This document shows, piece by piece, positions 41,581-50,793 of a stretch of DNA of 64,000 nt. The DNA is from Rhodocyclales bacterium. Lineage in GTDB: Bacteria; Pseudomonadota; Gammaproteobacteria; Burkholderiales; Rhodocyclaceae. Within the stretch, counting starts at the first letter, position 1; each line of letters starts with the position of its first letter. Both the position numbers and the translations under genes were made by a program. The notes beneath the pieces are model-generated. The model worked only from the letters and a program-made list of their open reading frames with translations. It had not been told where the DNA came from and ran no database searches. Location of the stretch: assembly GCA_016235765.1 (NCBI GenBank), contig JACRIZ010000043.1, forward strand, positions 1 through 64,000, written 5' to 3'.

Positions 41581-43939
41581 ACCTCAGACCGTGACGGTAT
41601 CCGCCACTTCCTGGAATTCGCCGATCTGGTTGAAGTTCATGTAGCGGTAGATGTCGGCGGACTTGCCCTCCAGCGCCTTTACATGCTCCAGATACTCGGG
41701 CGGCGTCGGGATGCGGCCGAGCAGGGCGCAGACGGCGGCAAGTTCTGCGGAGCTGAGATAGACGCGGGTGTCGATGCCCAGGCGGTTCGGGAAGTTACGG
41801 GTCGAGGTCGACACCGCCGTGCTGCCCTTGCGCACCTGCGCCTGGTTGCCCATGCACAAGCTGCAGCCGGGCATTTCCATGCGCGCGCCGGACTTGCCGA
41901 GCACCGAGTAGTAGCCTTCCTCGTTGAGCATCATGGCGTCCATCTTGGTCGGCGGCGCGATCCACAGACGGGTCGGCAGGTCGCTCTTGCCTTCGAGCAC
42001 CTTGCCGGCGGCGCGGAAGTGGCCGATGTTGGTCATGCACGAGCCGATGAAGACTTCGTCGATCTTGTCGCCTTGCACCGCGGAGAGCGGCATGACGTCG
42101 TCCGGGTCGTTCGGGCAGGCCAGCAGCGGCTCCTTGATCTCGTTCATGTCGATCTCGATCACGGCGGCGTACTCGGCGTTGGCGTCCGGCTGCAGCAGCG
42201 TGCCGTTGGCGATCCAGTCCTCCATGGCCTTGATGCGGCGGCCCAGCGTGCGCTTGTCTTCGTAGCCTTCGGCGATCATCCACTTCATCAGCGTGATGTT
42301 CGAGTTCATGTACTCGACGATCGGTTCCTTGTTCAGGCGCACGGTGCAGCCGGCGGCGGAACGCTCGGCGGAGGCGTCGGTCAGTTCGAAAGCCTGTTCC
42401 ACCTTGAGGTCGGGCAGGCCTTCGATTTCCAGAATGCGGCCGGAGAAGATGTTCTTCTTGCCCTTCTTCTCGACAGTCAGCAGGCCCGCCTTGATGGCGT
42501 AGTACGGAATCGCGTTGACCATGTCGCGCAGCGTGATGCCGGGCTGCAGCTTGCCCTTGAAGCGGACCAGCACGGATTCCGGCATGTCGAGCGGCATGAC
42601 GCCGGTGGCGGCGGCGAAGGCGACCAGGCCGGAGCCGGCCGGGAAGGAGATGCCGATCGGGAAGCGGGTGTGCGAATCGCCGCCGGTGCCGACGGTGTCG
42701 GGCAGCAGGAAGCGGTTCAGCCACGAGTGGATGACGCCGTCGCCGGGCTTGAGCGAAATGCCGCCGCGCGCGGTGATGAAGCTCGGCAGAGTGCGTTGTG
42801 TCTTGATGTCGACCAGCTTCGGATAGGCGGCGGTGTGGCAGAAGGACTGCATCACCAGGTCCGCCGAGAAGCCTAGGCAGGCGAGGTCCTTGAGTTCGTC
42901 GCGGGTCATCGGGCCGGTGGTGTCCTGACTGCCGACCGAGGTCATCTTCGGCTCGCAGTAGGTGCCCGGACGGATGCCCTTGCCGGCGGGAAGGCCGCAA
43001 GCGCGGCCGACCATCTTCTGCGCCAGCGTGTAGCCCTTGCCGGTGTCGGCCGGGTTCTGCGGCAGGCGGAAGAGGGTGGAGACGGGCAGGCCGAGGAATT
43101 CGCGCGCCTTGGCGGTGAGGCCGCGGCCGATGATCAGGTTGATGCGGCCGCCGGCGCGCACTTCGTCGAGCAGCACTTCCGACTTGTAGTCGAACGTGGC
43201 AATGAGCTTGCCGGCCTTCTCGACCTTCTTGTCATAGGGAAGGATGTCGATCACGTCGCCCATGTTCATCTGCGCGACATCGCACTCGATGGGGAAAGCG
43301 CCCGCGTCTTCCTGGGTGTTGAAGAAGATCGGCGCGATCTTGTTGCCCAGGCAGTAGCCGCCGTAGCGCTTGTTGGGCACGAAGGGGATGTCGTCGCCGG
43401 TCCACCACAGCACGGAGTTGGTGGCGGACTTGCGCGAGGAGCCGGTGCCCACCACGTCGCCGACGTAGGCGACCGGGTGGCCCTTCTTCTTCAGTTCCTC
43501 GAACAGCTTGATCGGGCCGCGTTCGCCGGGCTTCTCGGGCGTGATGCCGTCGCGTGCGTTCTTCAGCATGGCCAGCGCGTGCAGCGGGATGTCCGGGCGG
43601 CTCCAGGCGTCGGGGGCGGGCGAAAGGTCATCGGTGTTGGTTTCGCCGGTGACCTTGAAGACGGTGACGCTGATCTTCTTCGGTACTTCGGGGCGCGAGG
43701 TGAACCACTCGGCGTCGGCCCAGGATTGCAGCACGGCTTTGGCGTTCGCGTTGCCGGCCTTGGTCTTCTCGGCGACATCGTGGAAGGCGTCGAACATCAG
43801 CAGGGTGCCCTTGAGCCCCTTGGCCGCGACGGCGCCGACTTCCTTGTCGTCGAGCAGGTCGATCAGCGGCTTGACGTTGTAGCCGCCGAGCATGGTGCCG
43901 AGCAGCTCGGTGGCCTTGGCGCGCGAAATCAGCGCACAT

Positions 43940-43966
43940 GGCGTGTCGCCACGGCTGACTTTGGCC
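43940..43966 (-). repeat. Dispersed repeat copy (d), inside acnB
   Basis: Minus-strand GGCC-AAAGTCAGCCGTGG-CGACACGCC. It starts 17 bases after the amber codon in reading direction and encodes AKVSRGDTP, equal in length to the family's usual sequence there. Confidence 0.65.
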
Positions 43967-43983
43967 AGGAACTCGGCCTTGAC

Positions 43984-43986
43984 CTA
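43984..43986 (-). other. acnB: In-frame TAG codon (codon 62 of acnB)
   Basis: Plus-strand CTA at 43984-43986 reads TAG in the acnB frame. One C-to-G change in TAC would explain it. Confidence 0.85.
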
Positions 43987-44186
43987 GGCGGCGTCGTCGA
44001 CGCCGGCCGGCACGCGGTGGGTGATCAGGTCGACGAGGACGGCTTCCTCACCCTTGGGCGGATTCTGCAGCAGGGCGACCAGGGATTCGGTCTGCTGCTT
44101 GGTCAGGGGCAGGGGCGGGATGCCGAGGGCGGCGCGTTCGGCGGCATGGGCTCGGTAGGCTTCCAGCATGGGGGTATCCTCGTTGG

Positions 44187-45191
44187 TCATTGTTGGGGTT
44201 GGGGGAAAAAGCGGGAAAGCGCCGGCTCGGCAACGGTCATCCCGGTCGACCGCGCCCGTTGCAGGAGTTCCCAGTAATAGCGGTACGAAGCGCGGTCGTG
44301 CAGCCGGCCCCCACGCTGGATCGGGCCCCAGTCGGCATCCTGGGCGACGACCAGGACCGCGGCGGCCTCGCTGACTTCCGCGAAGTCCGGTTGCATCGCC
44401 TCGACGATAGGCCGGATCTGGTTCGGGTGGATGCTCCACATGCGCAGGTAGCCGAACTCCAGGCGGGCGCGGCGGGCATCGTCGGCGACCACGGCGAGAT
44501 CGCGCATCTCGGTGGTGACGTTATGACTGGGCACGATCCCGTTGCCGAGCGCGGCGGCAGAGATTTCGGTCTTGGCGCGCGCGACCAGCGGGTGCGCGAA
44601 CTGGCCGGGCGATCGCATCGCCGTGGCGGGAATCGCACCATGGTGCGCGGAGACGAAATCCATCAGGCCGAAGTCGAGCGACTCGACGTGCGGCAGGCGA
44701 GCGATCTCCCACGCCTCGCGCAACGCACCGGGTGTTTCGATCAGCACGTGCACCGGAATCTCGCGGGTGATGCCGTGGCGACTGCGCAACCGGTCGAGTT
44801 CGGCAATCTGCGTCAGCGCGTCGTCGGCAGACTCGGGCTTCGGCAGCACGATGTAGGCGATGCGGGTACCCGCGACGGCGATCAGGGCGTCCAGCTCGTC
44901 TCGCCACGCGCGGTGGCCGACGTCGTGGATGCGTGCGCCGATGCGGCCAAGGCGGTTGTCCGGGCTAGCGACGACACGCGCGATCATCTCGGCGTGGGCA
45001 CGCTCGCCACCGACCGGCGCGCCGTCCTCGCAGTCGCCGGTGATGTCGAAAACGGGGCCCAGTTCGTTCTGCAACTGGAGCGCCTTGCCGAGCAGCTTTT
45101 CGCTGCCCGCATAGTGTTCGCAGGCGGCCAGTGCCGGAAACGGCCGGCCGCCCGCGTGGAGCACTTCGGCGGGATGAAGTGCCATTGCCAT
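44187..45191 (-). CDS. HpcH/HpaI-family CoA-ester lyase
   Basis: 334 residues of the CitE-like TIM-barrel family that cleaves or forms 3-hydroxyacyl-CoA esters such as malyl- or citramalyl-CoA. The metal/acid segment FDITGDCEDGAPVG (~47-60) and VLIETPGALREAWEI with its conserved glutamate (~150) are visible, as is the C-terminal GYLRMWSIHPNQI. It lies 7 bases after mdh and 17 before acnB, so it is part of the TCA operon. The exact substrate is not readable; malyl-CoA or a repair role for acyl-CoA by-products are both possible. The ATG at 45191 is chosen; another in-frame ATG is at 45185. Confidence 0.82.
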   Translation of the reverse strand: MAMALHPAEVLHAGGRPFPALAACEHYAGSEKLLGKALQLQNELGPVFDITGDCEDGAPVGGERAHAEMIARVVASPDNRLGRIGARIHDVGHRAWRDELDALIAVAGTRIAYIVLPKPESADDALTQIAELDRLRSRHGITREIPVHVLIETPGALREAWEIARLPHVESLDFGLMDFVSAHHGAIPATAMRSPGQFAHPLVARAKTEISAAALGNGIVPSHNVTTEMRDLAVVADDARRARLEFGYLRMWSIHPNQIRPIVEAMQPDFAEVSEAAAVLVVAQDADWGPIQRGGRLHDRASYRYYWELLQRARSTGMTVAEPALSRFFPQPQQ

Positions 45192-45198
45192 GCGGCAA

Positions 45199-46188
45199 TC
45201 AGGCGAACAGGTGCTTGACGCCGTCGCGCTCTTCGGTGAGTTCCTTGAGCGTGAAGTCCATCTTTTCGCGCGAGAAGGCGTCGATTTCGAGCCCCTTGAC
45301 CACTTCCCACTTGCCGCCGGCACAGGTGCAGGGCATGCCGTAGATCATGCCTTCCGGAATGCCGTAGGAGCCGTCGGAAACCACGCCCATGGTCACCCAT
45401 TTGCCGTTGGTGCCCATGTTCCAGTCGCGCATGTGGTCGATGGCGGCATTGGCGGCCGAGGCGGCGGAGGAAAGGCCGCGCGCTTCGATGATGGCGGCGC
45501 CGCGCTTGCCGACCTTGGGGATGTACTCGTTCTTGTACCAGGCTTCATCGTTGACCAGCGCCGGTGCCGCTTTGCCGCCGACGGCGGCGAATCGGATGTC
45601 GGGATACATGGTGGGCGAGTGGTTGCCCCAGACGACCATCTTCTCGATATCGGTGACCGAGGCGCCGGTGCGCGTGGCCAGTTGCGAGATGGCGCGGTTG
45701 TGGTCGAGGCGCATCATCGAGGTGAAGGCGGTCCGCGGCAGGCTCTTCGCGGTGTTCATGGTGATCAGCGCGTTGGTGTTGGCGGGGTTGCCGACGACGA
45801 TCAGCTTGAGGTCGCGGGCGGCGACCTGGTCGATCGCCTTGCCCTGTTCGGTGAAGATCTTGGCGTTCTCGAGCAGCAGGTCCTTGCGTTCCATGCCCGG
45901 GCCGCGCGGCTTGGCGCCGACCAGCAGGGCCTGCTGGACATCCTTGAAGGCGACCTTCGGGTCGGACGTGCCGATCATGCCGGCCAGCAGCGGGAAGGCG
46001 CAGTCTTCCAGTTCCATCATCACGCCCTTGAGCGCCTGCTGGGCCTTGTCGATCGGGAGTTCGAGCATTTGCAGGATGACGGGCTGGTCCTTGCCCAGCA
46101 TTTCGCCGCTGGCGATGCGGAACAGTAGTGCGTAACCGATTTGGCCGGCGGCGCCGGTGACGGCGACTCGGACGGGGGCTTTGGCCAT
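45199..46188 (-). CDS. mdh: NAD-dependent malate dehydrogenase
   Basis: 329 residues of the group with the cytosolic-type fold common in Betaproteobacteria. The nucleotide loop is [13 protein letters not shown] (~9-21), [10 protein letters not shown] (~129) precedes the catalytic region, and the active-site histidine is in [13 protein letters not shown] (~188). It oxidises malate to oxaloacetate. First gene of the mdh-lyase-acnB unit, with a strong promoter facing the divergent gntR. Confidence 0.95.
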   Translation of the reverse strand: MAKAPVRVAVTGAAGQIGYALLFRIASGEMLGKDQPVILQMLELPIDKAQQALKGVMMELEDCAFPLLAGMIGTSDPKVAFKDVQQALLVGAKPRGPGMERKDLLLENAKIFTEQGKAIDQVAARDLKLIVVGNPANTNALITMNTAKSLPRTAFTSMMRLDHNRAISQLATRTGASVTDIEKMVVWGNHSPTMYPDIRFAAVGGKAAPALVNDEAWYKNEYIPKVGKRGAAIIEARGLSSAASAANAAIDHMRDWNMGTNGKWVTMGVVSDGSYGIPEGMIYGMPCTCAGGKWEVVKGLEIDAFSREKMDFTLKELTEERDGVKHLFA

Positions 46189-46308
46189 TTTGGGACTCCT
46201 AGGCAGCAGGTTGAAGGAAAGCGAAACGGACTCGGCGAAGCTTGGGGTCGGGGGTGGCGGGCTGGGCTGTCGTCAAAGCGCGGGCGTCAGTACCGGGCAC
46301 CAGGCCAA

Positions 46309-46338
46309 ATCATAGTCTCGCGTTGTGCAGCGTGTCAA
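46309..46338 (-). promoter_or_regulatory. Strong sigma70 promoter of mdh
   Basis: Minus strand: TTGACA (46338-46333, perfect) and TATGAT (46314-46309, 5 of 6) with an 18-base spacer, about 120 bases before the mdh start. The -35 lies next to the AT-rich candidate operator. Confidence 0.6.
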
Positions 46339-46341
46339 TAG

Positions 46342-46368
46342 TTATGAGATAAAAGATATAAGACATAA
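46342..46368. promoter_or_regulatory. Candidate GntR operator between mdh and gntR
   Basis: An AT-rich island bounded by TTATG and CATAA as an inverted repeat, with the heptamer ATAAGAC/ATAAGAT repeated in tandem (46358-46371). It overlaps the space between the mdh -35 and the gntR start, fitting a local repressor site. Confidence 0.45.
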
Positions 46369-46404
46369 GATGGACTATGGACGAGCAGAAAAAAATGTGC
46401 TCCA

Positions 46405-47142
46405 ATGCGCCGCATGGTCAGCGAGTCCCCCACCTTCAGTCCACTCTACCGTCAGATCAAGGGCCTGATCCTGCAGGCCCTGGACGGCGGCGAATGGCGT
46501 CCGGGCGAGGTCATTCCGAGCGAGACCGAACTCGCGGTCCGCTTCGGCGTCAGCCAGGGGACGGTGCGCAAGGCGGTGGACGAACTGGCCGCGGAAAACT
46601 ATCTGCTGCGTCGACAGGGCAAGGGCACTTTCGTTTCCTCCCATAACGATCCGCGGGCCTTCTTCCGCTTCCTGCGCCTGCAGAGGCTGAATGGCGACGT
46701 CGAAACCTCCCGCAGCGTGCCGCTCGAATGCTGGCGCGCCAAGGCCGGGCAGGAAGCCGCGCGGATGCTGGGCATCCAGTTGGCCGATCCGATCATCATT
46801 GTCCGCCGCGTGCTCGAGTTCGCCGGCAAGCCGGTGGTGCTCGACGAAATCTACTTGCGCGGCGATACCTTCGCCGGCCTGTCGCTCGATACCTTGCGGG
46901 AGTGGCAGGGCTCGCTCTATGGCTTGTTCGAATCGCGCTTCGGCGCGCGCATGGTGCGCGCCGAGGAGAAACTGCGCGCGGTCGCGGCGGATCGGACCGC
47001 CGCGGATCTCCTCAAGGTTCAGGAAGGCAGTCCGCTTTTGTCCGTCGAGCGGGTCAGCTACAGCTATGGCGATCGGCCGATGGAATGGCGGCGGGGTTTG
47101 TACTCGACTGCCGAGCATTGCTACGTAAACGAATTGGGCTAG
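46405..47142 (+). CDS. GntR/HutC-family transcriptional regulator
   Basis: 245 residues: N-terminal winged HTH (PSETELAVRFGVSQGTVRKAV, ~34-54, then RRQGKGTFV) and a UTRA ligand-binding domain (~85-240), which defines the HutC subgroup. It sits between the divergent mdh unit and sdhCDAB, a placement conserved in Betaproteobacteria, so it likely senses a metabolite and controls the TCA genes on both sides. An alternative ATG at 46414 is possible. Confidence 0.92.
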   Translation: MRRMVSESPTFSPLYRQIKGLILQALDGGEWRPGEVIPSETELAVRFGVSQGTVRKAVDELAAENYLLRRQGKGTFVSSHNDPRAFFRFLRLQRLNGDVETSRSVPLECWRAKAGQEAARMLGIQLADPIIIVRRVLEFAGKPVVLDEIYLRGDTFAGLSLDTLREWQGSLYGLFESRFGARMVRAEEKLRAVAADRTAADLLKVQEGSPLLSVERVSYSYGDRPMEWRRGLYSTAEHCYVNELG

Positions 47143-47177
47143 GGTGGAAGAGACTTACCCGAGGCTCGCGCTCGACA

Positions 47178-47222
47178 TTATCGATAACAATGGCTTCTGT
47201 CGGGTGCAGGCGGCTTTATAAG
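47178..47222 (+). promoter_or_regulatory. Palindrome and candidate -10 upstream of sdhC
   Basis: TTATCGATAA (47178-47187) is a perfect 10-base palindrome. TATAAG (47217-47222) resembles a -10 element 40 bases before sdhC, but no good -35 is seen at the right distance, which suggests an activator-dependent start. Confidence 0.35.
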
Positions 47223-47261
47223 TAGAATCTGCTGCGGTGTAACAAACATAGGAGTGGAATC

Positions 47262-47645
47262 ATGGCTGAGCTGGTCAAGAAGCGGCCGAAGTACCTGAAT
47301 CTATTCGAAATAAAGTTGCCGCTGGCCGGCTGGGTTTCGATCTTGCACCGCGTCAGCGGGGCCGGCCTGTTTCTGATGCTGCCCTTGCTGATCTGGCTGC
47401 TTGGGCTGTCGTTGGGTTCTGCCGACAGCTACGCGACCTTCAAGTCGATTACCGGCCATCCCCTGGTCAAGCTGATCCTGCTGGGCCTCTTGTGGGCCTA
47501 CCTGCATCACTTCTGCATGGGCATCCGCATCCTGCTGCTCGACATGCACATCGGCATCGAGAAGGCACAGGCGCGTACCACGGCCATCGCCGTGCTGGTC
47601 GTCAGCCTGGCGCTGACCGCACTCCTGGGGGCGAAGCTATGGTGA
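47262..47645 (+). CDS. sdhC: Succinate dehydrogenase cytochrome b556 subunit
   Basis: 127 residues with three membrane segments. The family signature HRVSGAGLFLMLPLLIW (~30) and the heme-ligand region YLHHFCMGIRILL (~82-94) are present. It anchors SdhAB in the membrane and helps form the quinone site. GGAG precedes the ATG. It overlaps sdhD by 7 bases. Confidence 0.93.
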   Translation: MAELVKKRPKYLNLFEIKLPLAGWVSILHRVSGAGLFLMLPLLIWLLGLSLGSADSYATFKSITGHPLVKLILLGLLWAYLHHFCMGIRILLLDMHIGIEKAQARTTAIAVLVVSLALTALLGAKLW

Positions 47646-47983
47646 CCCGCGTCGTGGTCGGAGCCCATTACGGGCTCAAGGACTGGCTGGCCCAGCGCGT
47701 CACCGCCGGCTTCATGGCCATCTATACCTTGGTGATGGCGATCCTGCTGCCGCTGGCCGGCGACGGCTACGAAGGCTGGCGCGCGCTGATGGCGCACGGC
47801 TTCGTCCGCTTCATTACCTTCCTGTTCATCGTCAGCCTCTGCTACCACGCCTGGGTCGGCATCCGCGACATCTGGATGGACTATGTGCAATCCACCGCGG
47901 TTCGCCTCACCCTGCACGTGCTGACCGCCCTGGCGCTGGTCGGCTACGCAGGCTGGGCCGCGCAGATCATCTGGAGGCTCTGA
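47639..47983 (+). CDS. sdhD: Succinate dehydrogenase hydrophobic membrane anchor subunit
   Basis: 114 residues with three membrane segments; GLKDWLAQRVTAGFMAIYTL opens the first helix and YHAWVGIRDIWMDYV contains the histidine and tyrosine typical of SdhD heme/quinone sites. The ATG at 47639 overlaps sdhC; the next codon GTG could also start. It is followed by sdhA after 2 bases. Confidence 0.92.
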   Translation: MVTRVVVGAHYGLKDWLAQRVTAGFMAIYTLVMAILLPLAGDGYEGWRALMAHGFVRFITFLFIVSLCYHAWVGIRDIWMDYVQSTAVRLTLHVLTALALVGYAGWAAQIIWRL

Positions 47984-47985
47984 TC

Positions 47986-49773
47986 GTGAGCATCACCGTT
48001 CGCACTTTCGATGCGGTCATCGTCGGCGCCGGCGGCGCCGGCCTGCGCGCCGCCATTCAGCTCTCCGAGTCCGGCTTCAAGACCGCCGTCCTCACCAAGG
48101 TCTTTCCGACCCGATCGCACACGGTCGCCGCCCAGGGCGGCGTCGCGGCATCCCTGGGCAACTCCGAGGAAGACCACTGGCACTGGCACATGTACGACAC
48201 CGTCAAGGGGTCGGACTGGCTCGGCGACCAGGACGCCATCGAGTTCATGTGCCGCAAGGCCAACGAATGCGTCATCGAACTCGAGCACTACGGCATGCCC
48301 TTCGACCGCACCGACGCCGGCAAGATCTACCAGCGGCCCTTCGGCGGCCACATGTCGAACTTCGGCGAGAAGCCGGTGCGCCGCTCCTGCGCCGCGGCCG
48401 ACCGCACCGGCCATGCAATGTTGCACGCCATGTACCAGCGCAACGTCAAGGCCAATACGCAATTCTTCGTCGAGTGGATGGCGCTGGACCTGATCCGCGA
48501 CGCCGACGGCGAAGTGCTCGGCGTCACCGCGATGGACATGGAAACCGGCGAGATCGTCGCCTTCCATGCCAAGGCGACCATCTTCGCCACCGGCGGCGCC
48601 GGCCGCATCTTCTACAGTTCGACCAACGCCTTCATCAACACCGGCGACGGACTGGGCATGGCGGCACGCGCCGGCATTCCGCTGGAAGACATGGAGTTCT
48701 GGCAGTTCCACCCGACCGGCGTGGCCGGCGCGGGCGTGCTGATCACCGAGGGCGTGCGCGGCGAAGGCGGCATTCTGCGCAACAGCGCCGGCGAACGCTT
48801 CATGGAGCGCTATGCGCCCAACGCCAAGGACCTCGCCTCGCGCGATGTGGTGTCGCGTGCCATGACCACCGAGATCAACGAAGGTCGTGGTTGCGGCCCG
48901 CACAAGGACTTCGTGCTGCTCGACATCTCGCACCTCGATCCGGCGACGATCATGAAACGCCTGCCCGGCATCCGCGAGATCGCCATCCAGTTCGCCGGAG
49001 TCGATTGCATCAAGGAGCCGATCCCGGTCGTGCCGACCGCGCACTACCAGATGGGCGGCATTCCGACCAACTACTTCGGCCAGGTCGTGGTGCCGCAGGG
49101 CAATTCGAAGGCCGCGGTGGTACCGGGCTTCTACGCCGCCGGCGAATGCGCCTGCGCCTCCGTGCATGGCGCCAACCGCCTCGGCACCAACTCGCTGCTC
49201 GACCTGCTGGTGTTCGGCAAGTCGGCCGGCGAGACGGCCGTCGAGGAATTGAGGAAGTCGCCCAAGGCGCACAAGCCGCTGCCGCAAGCTGAGCTCGACC
49301 GGGCGATGGCGCGCGTCAGCCGCATCGATACGCAGAAGGGCGGCGCCAGTGTGCACGAGACGCAACTGGCCATGCGCCGCACCATGCAGAAACATGCCGG
49401 CGTGTTCCGTTTCGCCGACTTGCTCAAGGAAGGGGTCGAACGGATCGGCGAGGTACGCAACGCGGCGCTGAGCACCGAGATCGCCGACAAGTCGAAGGTC
49501 TTCAACACCGCCCGCGTCGAAGCGCTGGAACTCGAGAACCTGATCGAGGTGGCCGTGGCGACGATGGTGTCGGCCGAGGCGCGCAAGGAGTCGCGCGGCG
49601 CCCACGTGCGCGATGACGCCCCCGACACGCCCGCGCACCCGAACGGCCGCGACGACGAAAACTGGCTCAAGCACACGCTCTGGTATCGGGAAGGCAATCG
49701 CCTCGACTACAAGGCGGTGAAACTGACGCCGCTGACCGTCGATACTGTCGCGCTGAAGACGCGCGCCTACTGA
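47986..49773 (+). CDS. sdhA: Succinate dehydrogenase flavoprotein subunit
   Basis: 595 residues. FAD loop VGAGGAGLRAA (~13-23), the FAD-linking histidine in TRSHTVAAQGG (~45), the substrate site HPTGVAGAGVL (~243) and the R-rich VHGANRLGTNSLLDL block (~395) are all visible. It oxidises succinate to fumarate. The GTG start follows GGAGG. Confidence 0.96.
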   Translation: MSITVRTFDAVIVGAGGAGLRAAIQLSESGFKTAVLTKVFPTRSHTVAAQGGVAASLGNSEEDHWHWHMYDTVKGSDWLGDQDAIEFMCRKANECVIELEHYGMPFDRTDAGKIYQRPFGGHMSNFGEKPVRRSCAAADRTGHAMLHAMYQRNVKANTQFFVEWMALDLIRDADGEVLGVTAMDMETGEIVAFHAKATIFATGGAGRIFYSSTNAFINTGDGLGMAARAGIPLEDMEFWQFHPTGVAGAGVLITEGVRGEGGILRNSAGERFMERYAPNAKDLASRDVVSRAMTTEINEGRGCGPHKDFVLLDISHLDPATIMKRLPGIREIAIQFAGVDCIKEPIPVVPTAHYQMGGIPTNYFGQVVVPQGNSKAAVVPGFYAAGECACASVHGANRLGTNSLLDLLVFGKSAGETAVEELRKSPKAHKPLPQAELDRAMARVSRIDTQKGGASVHETQLAMRRTMQKHAGVFRFADLLKEGVERIGEVRNAALSTEIADKSKVFNTARVEALELENLIEVAVATMVSAEARKESRGAHVRDDAPDTPAHPNGRDDENWLKHTLWYREGNRLDYKAVKLTPLTVDTVALKTRAY

Positions 49774-49783
49774 GGACCTGGAC

Positions 49784-50500
49784 ATGAGCACCCGTACCCT
49801 CCAATTCAAGATCTACCGCTACGATCCGGACCAGGACGCCAAGCCTTACATGCAGGACATCGCGGTCGAGGTCGATGTCACCGACCGCAAGCTGCTCGAC
49901 GCCCTGGTCAAGCTCAAGGCCAAGGACGATTCGATCGCCTTCCGCCGTTCCTGCCGCGAGGGCGTCTGCGGTTCCGATGCCGTGAACATCAACGGCCGCA
50001 ACGGACTGGCCTGCCTGACCGACTTGAACACCTTCCCGGAAGGCAAGCCGATCGTGCTGCGGCCGCTGCCCGGCCTGCCGGTCATCCGCGACCTGATCGT
50101 GGACATGACGCAGTTCTTCAAGCAGTACCACTCGATCAAGCCCTACCTGATCAACAACGATCCGCCGCCGGAGCGCGAGCGCCTGCAATCTCCGGAGGAT
50201 CGCGAGGAACTCGACGGCCTGTACGAGTGCATCCTCTGTGCCTGCTGTTCGACCTCCTGCCCGTCGTTCTGGTGGAACCCGGACAAGTTCGTCGGCCCGG
50301 CCGGCCTGCTCGCCGCTTATCGCTTCATCGCCGATACGCGCGACCAGGCGACCAGCGAGCGGCTCGACAACCTCGAGGATCCATACCGGCTGTTCCGTTG
50401 CCACACCATCATGAATTGCGTCGACGTCTGTCCGAAGGGGCTGAATCCCACCAAGGCGATCGGCAAGATCAAGGACATGATGGTGCGGAGGGCGGTCTGA
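49784..50500 (+). CDS. sdhB: Succinate dehydrogenase iron-sulfur subunit
   Basis: 238 residues carrying three clusters: 2Fe-2S (SCREGVCGSD...ACLT, ~60-82), 4Fe-4S (CILCACCSTSCPS, ~150-162) and 3Fe-4S (CHTIMNCVDVCPKGLNP, ~207-223). It passes electrons from SdhA to quinone. It starts 10 bases after sdhA. Confidence 0.96.
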   Translation: MSTRTLQFKIYRYDPDQDAKPYMQDIAVEVDVTDRKLLDALVKLKAKDDSIAFRRSCREGVCGSDAVNINGRNGLACLTDLNTFPEGKPIVLRPLPGLPVIRDLIVDMTQFFKQYHSIKPYLINNDPPPERERLQSPEDREELDGLYECILCACCSTSCPSFWWNPDKFVGPAGLLAAYRFIADTRDQATSERLDNLEDPYRLFRCHTIMNCVDVCPKGLNPTKAIGKIKDMMVRRAV

Positions 50501-50503
50501 GCC

Positions 50504-50749
50504 ATGGACGAGCAGCGGCGCGTGCGTCGGGAGAGGTTGCGCTGGCACTGCCGGCGCGCGCTGCTGGAACTGGATATTGTCTTTCAACGCTTCTGGGCGC
50601 GGGAAGAGGAGCTTGGCGATAACGACGAAGCAGCTCTAGAGAAGCTGCTCGCATTGGAGGACCACGACCTGTGGTACCTGGTGAGCGGACGCACGGAGAC
50701 AGACGATCCGCAACTGAAAAACATGGTCGAACGCTTGTGTCGCGACTGA
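50504..50749 (+). CDS. sdhE: Succinate dehydrogenase assembly factor SdhE
   Basis: 81 residues; the FAD-assembly motif appears as CRRALLELD (E. coli RGxxE, here RRALLE, glycine replaced by alanine), followed by ALEKLLALEDHDLWYLV. It promotes covalent FAD attachment to SdhA. Position right after sdhB (3 bases) and the length confirm it. Confidence 0.92.
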   Translation: MDEQRRVRRERLRWHCRRALLELDIVFQRFWAREEELGDNDEAALEKLLALEDHDLWYLVSGRTETDDPQLKNMVERLCRD

Positions 50750-50793
50750 CGCGGCGATAGACCGGTGAGTGACAACCTGACAGGGGCAACGAT

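Larger units (their letters stand above)
41584..44169 (-). pseudogene. acnB: Aconitate hydratase B, interrupted by an in-frame amber codon
   Basis: The frame from the ATG at 44169 (MLEAYRAHAAERAALGI, the AcnB start) to 41584 is 861 codons, matching AcnB (865 in E. coli), and is uninterrupted apart from TAG at 43984-43986 (codon 62). Flanking residues VDDAA-stop-VKAEFLA align with the family's EAAY-VKA, so a TAC/TAT tyrosine codon has become TAG. The remainder has [35 protein letters not shown] and cluster cysteines in [11 protein letters not shown] and [10 protein letters not shown]. If real, only a 61-residue fragment would be made from the normal start; internal initiation at 43893 would lack the N-terminal helical domain. 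Because it is the only defect in a TCA operon, a base error or recent mutation is likeliest. Confidence 0.88.

Noticed and set aside
43984..43986. Amber codon as pyrrolysine or other programmed recoding site
   Set aside because: The position is a plain tyrosine in homologs, AcnB is not a known recoded protein and no downstream signal is seen; mutation or error is simpler.
46377..46646. Open frame starting at ATG 46377 before gntR
   Set aside because: Different frame from gntR, overlaps it entirely and encodes no recognisable protein.
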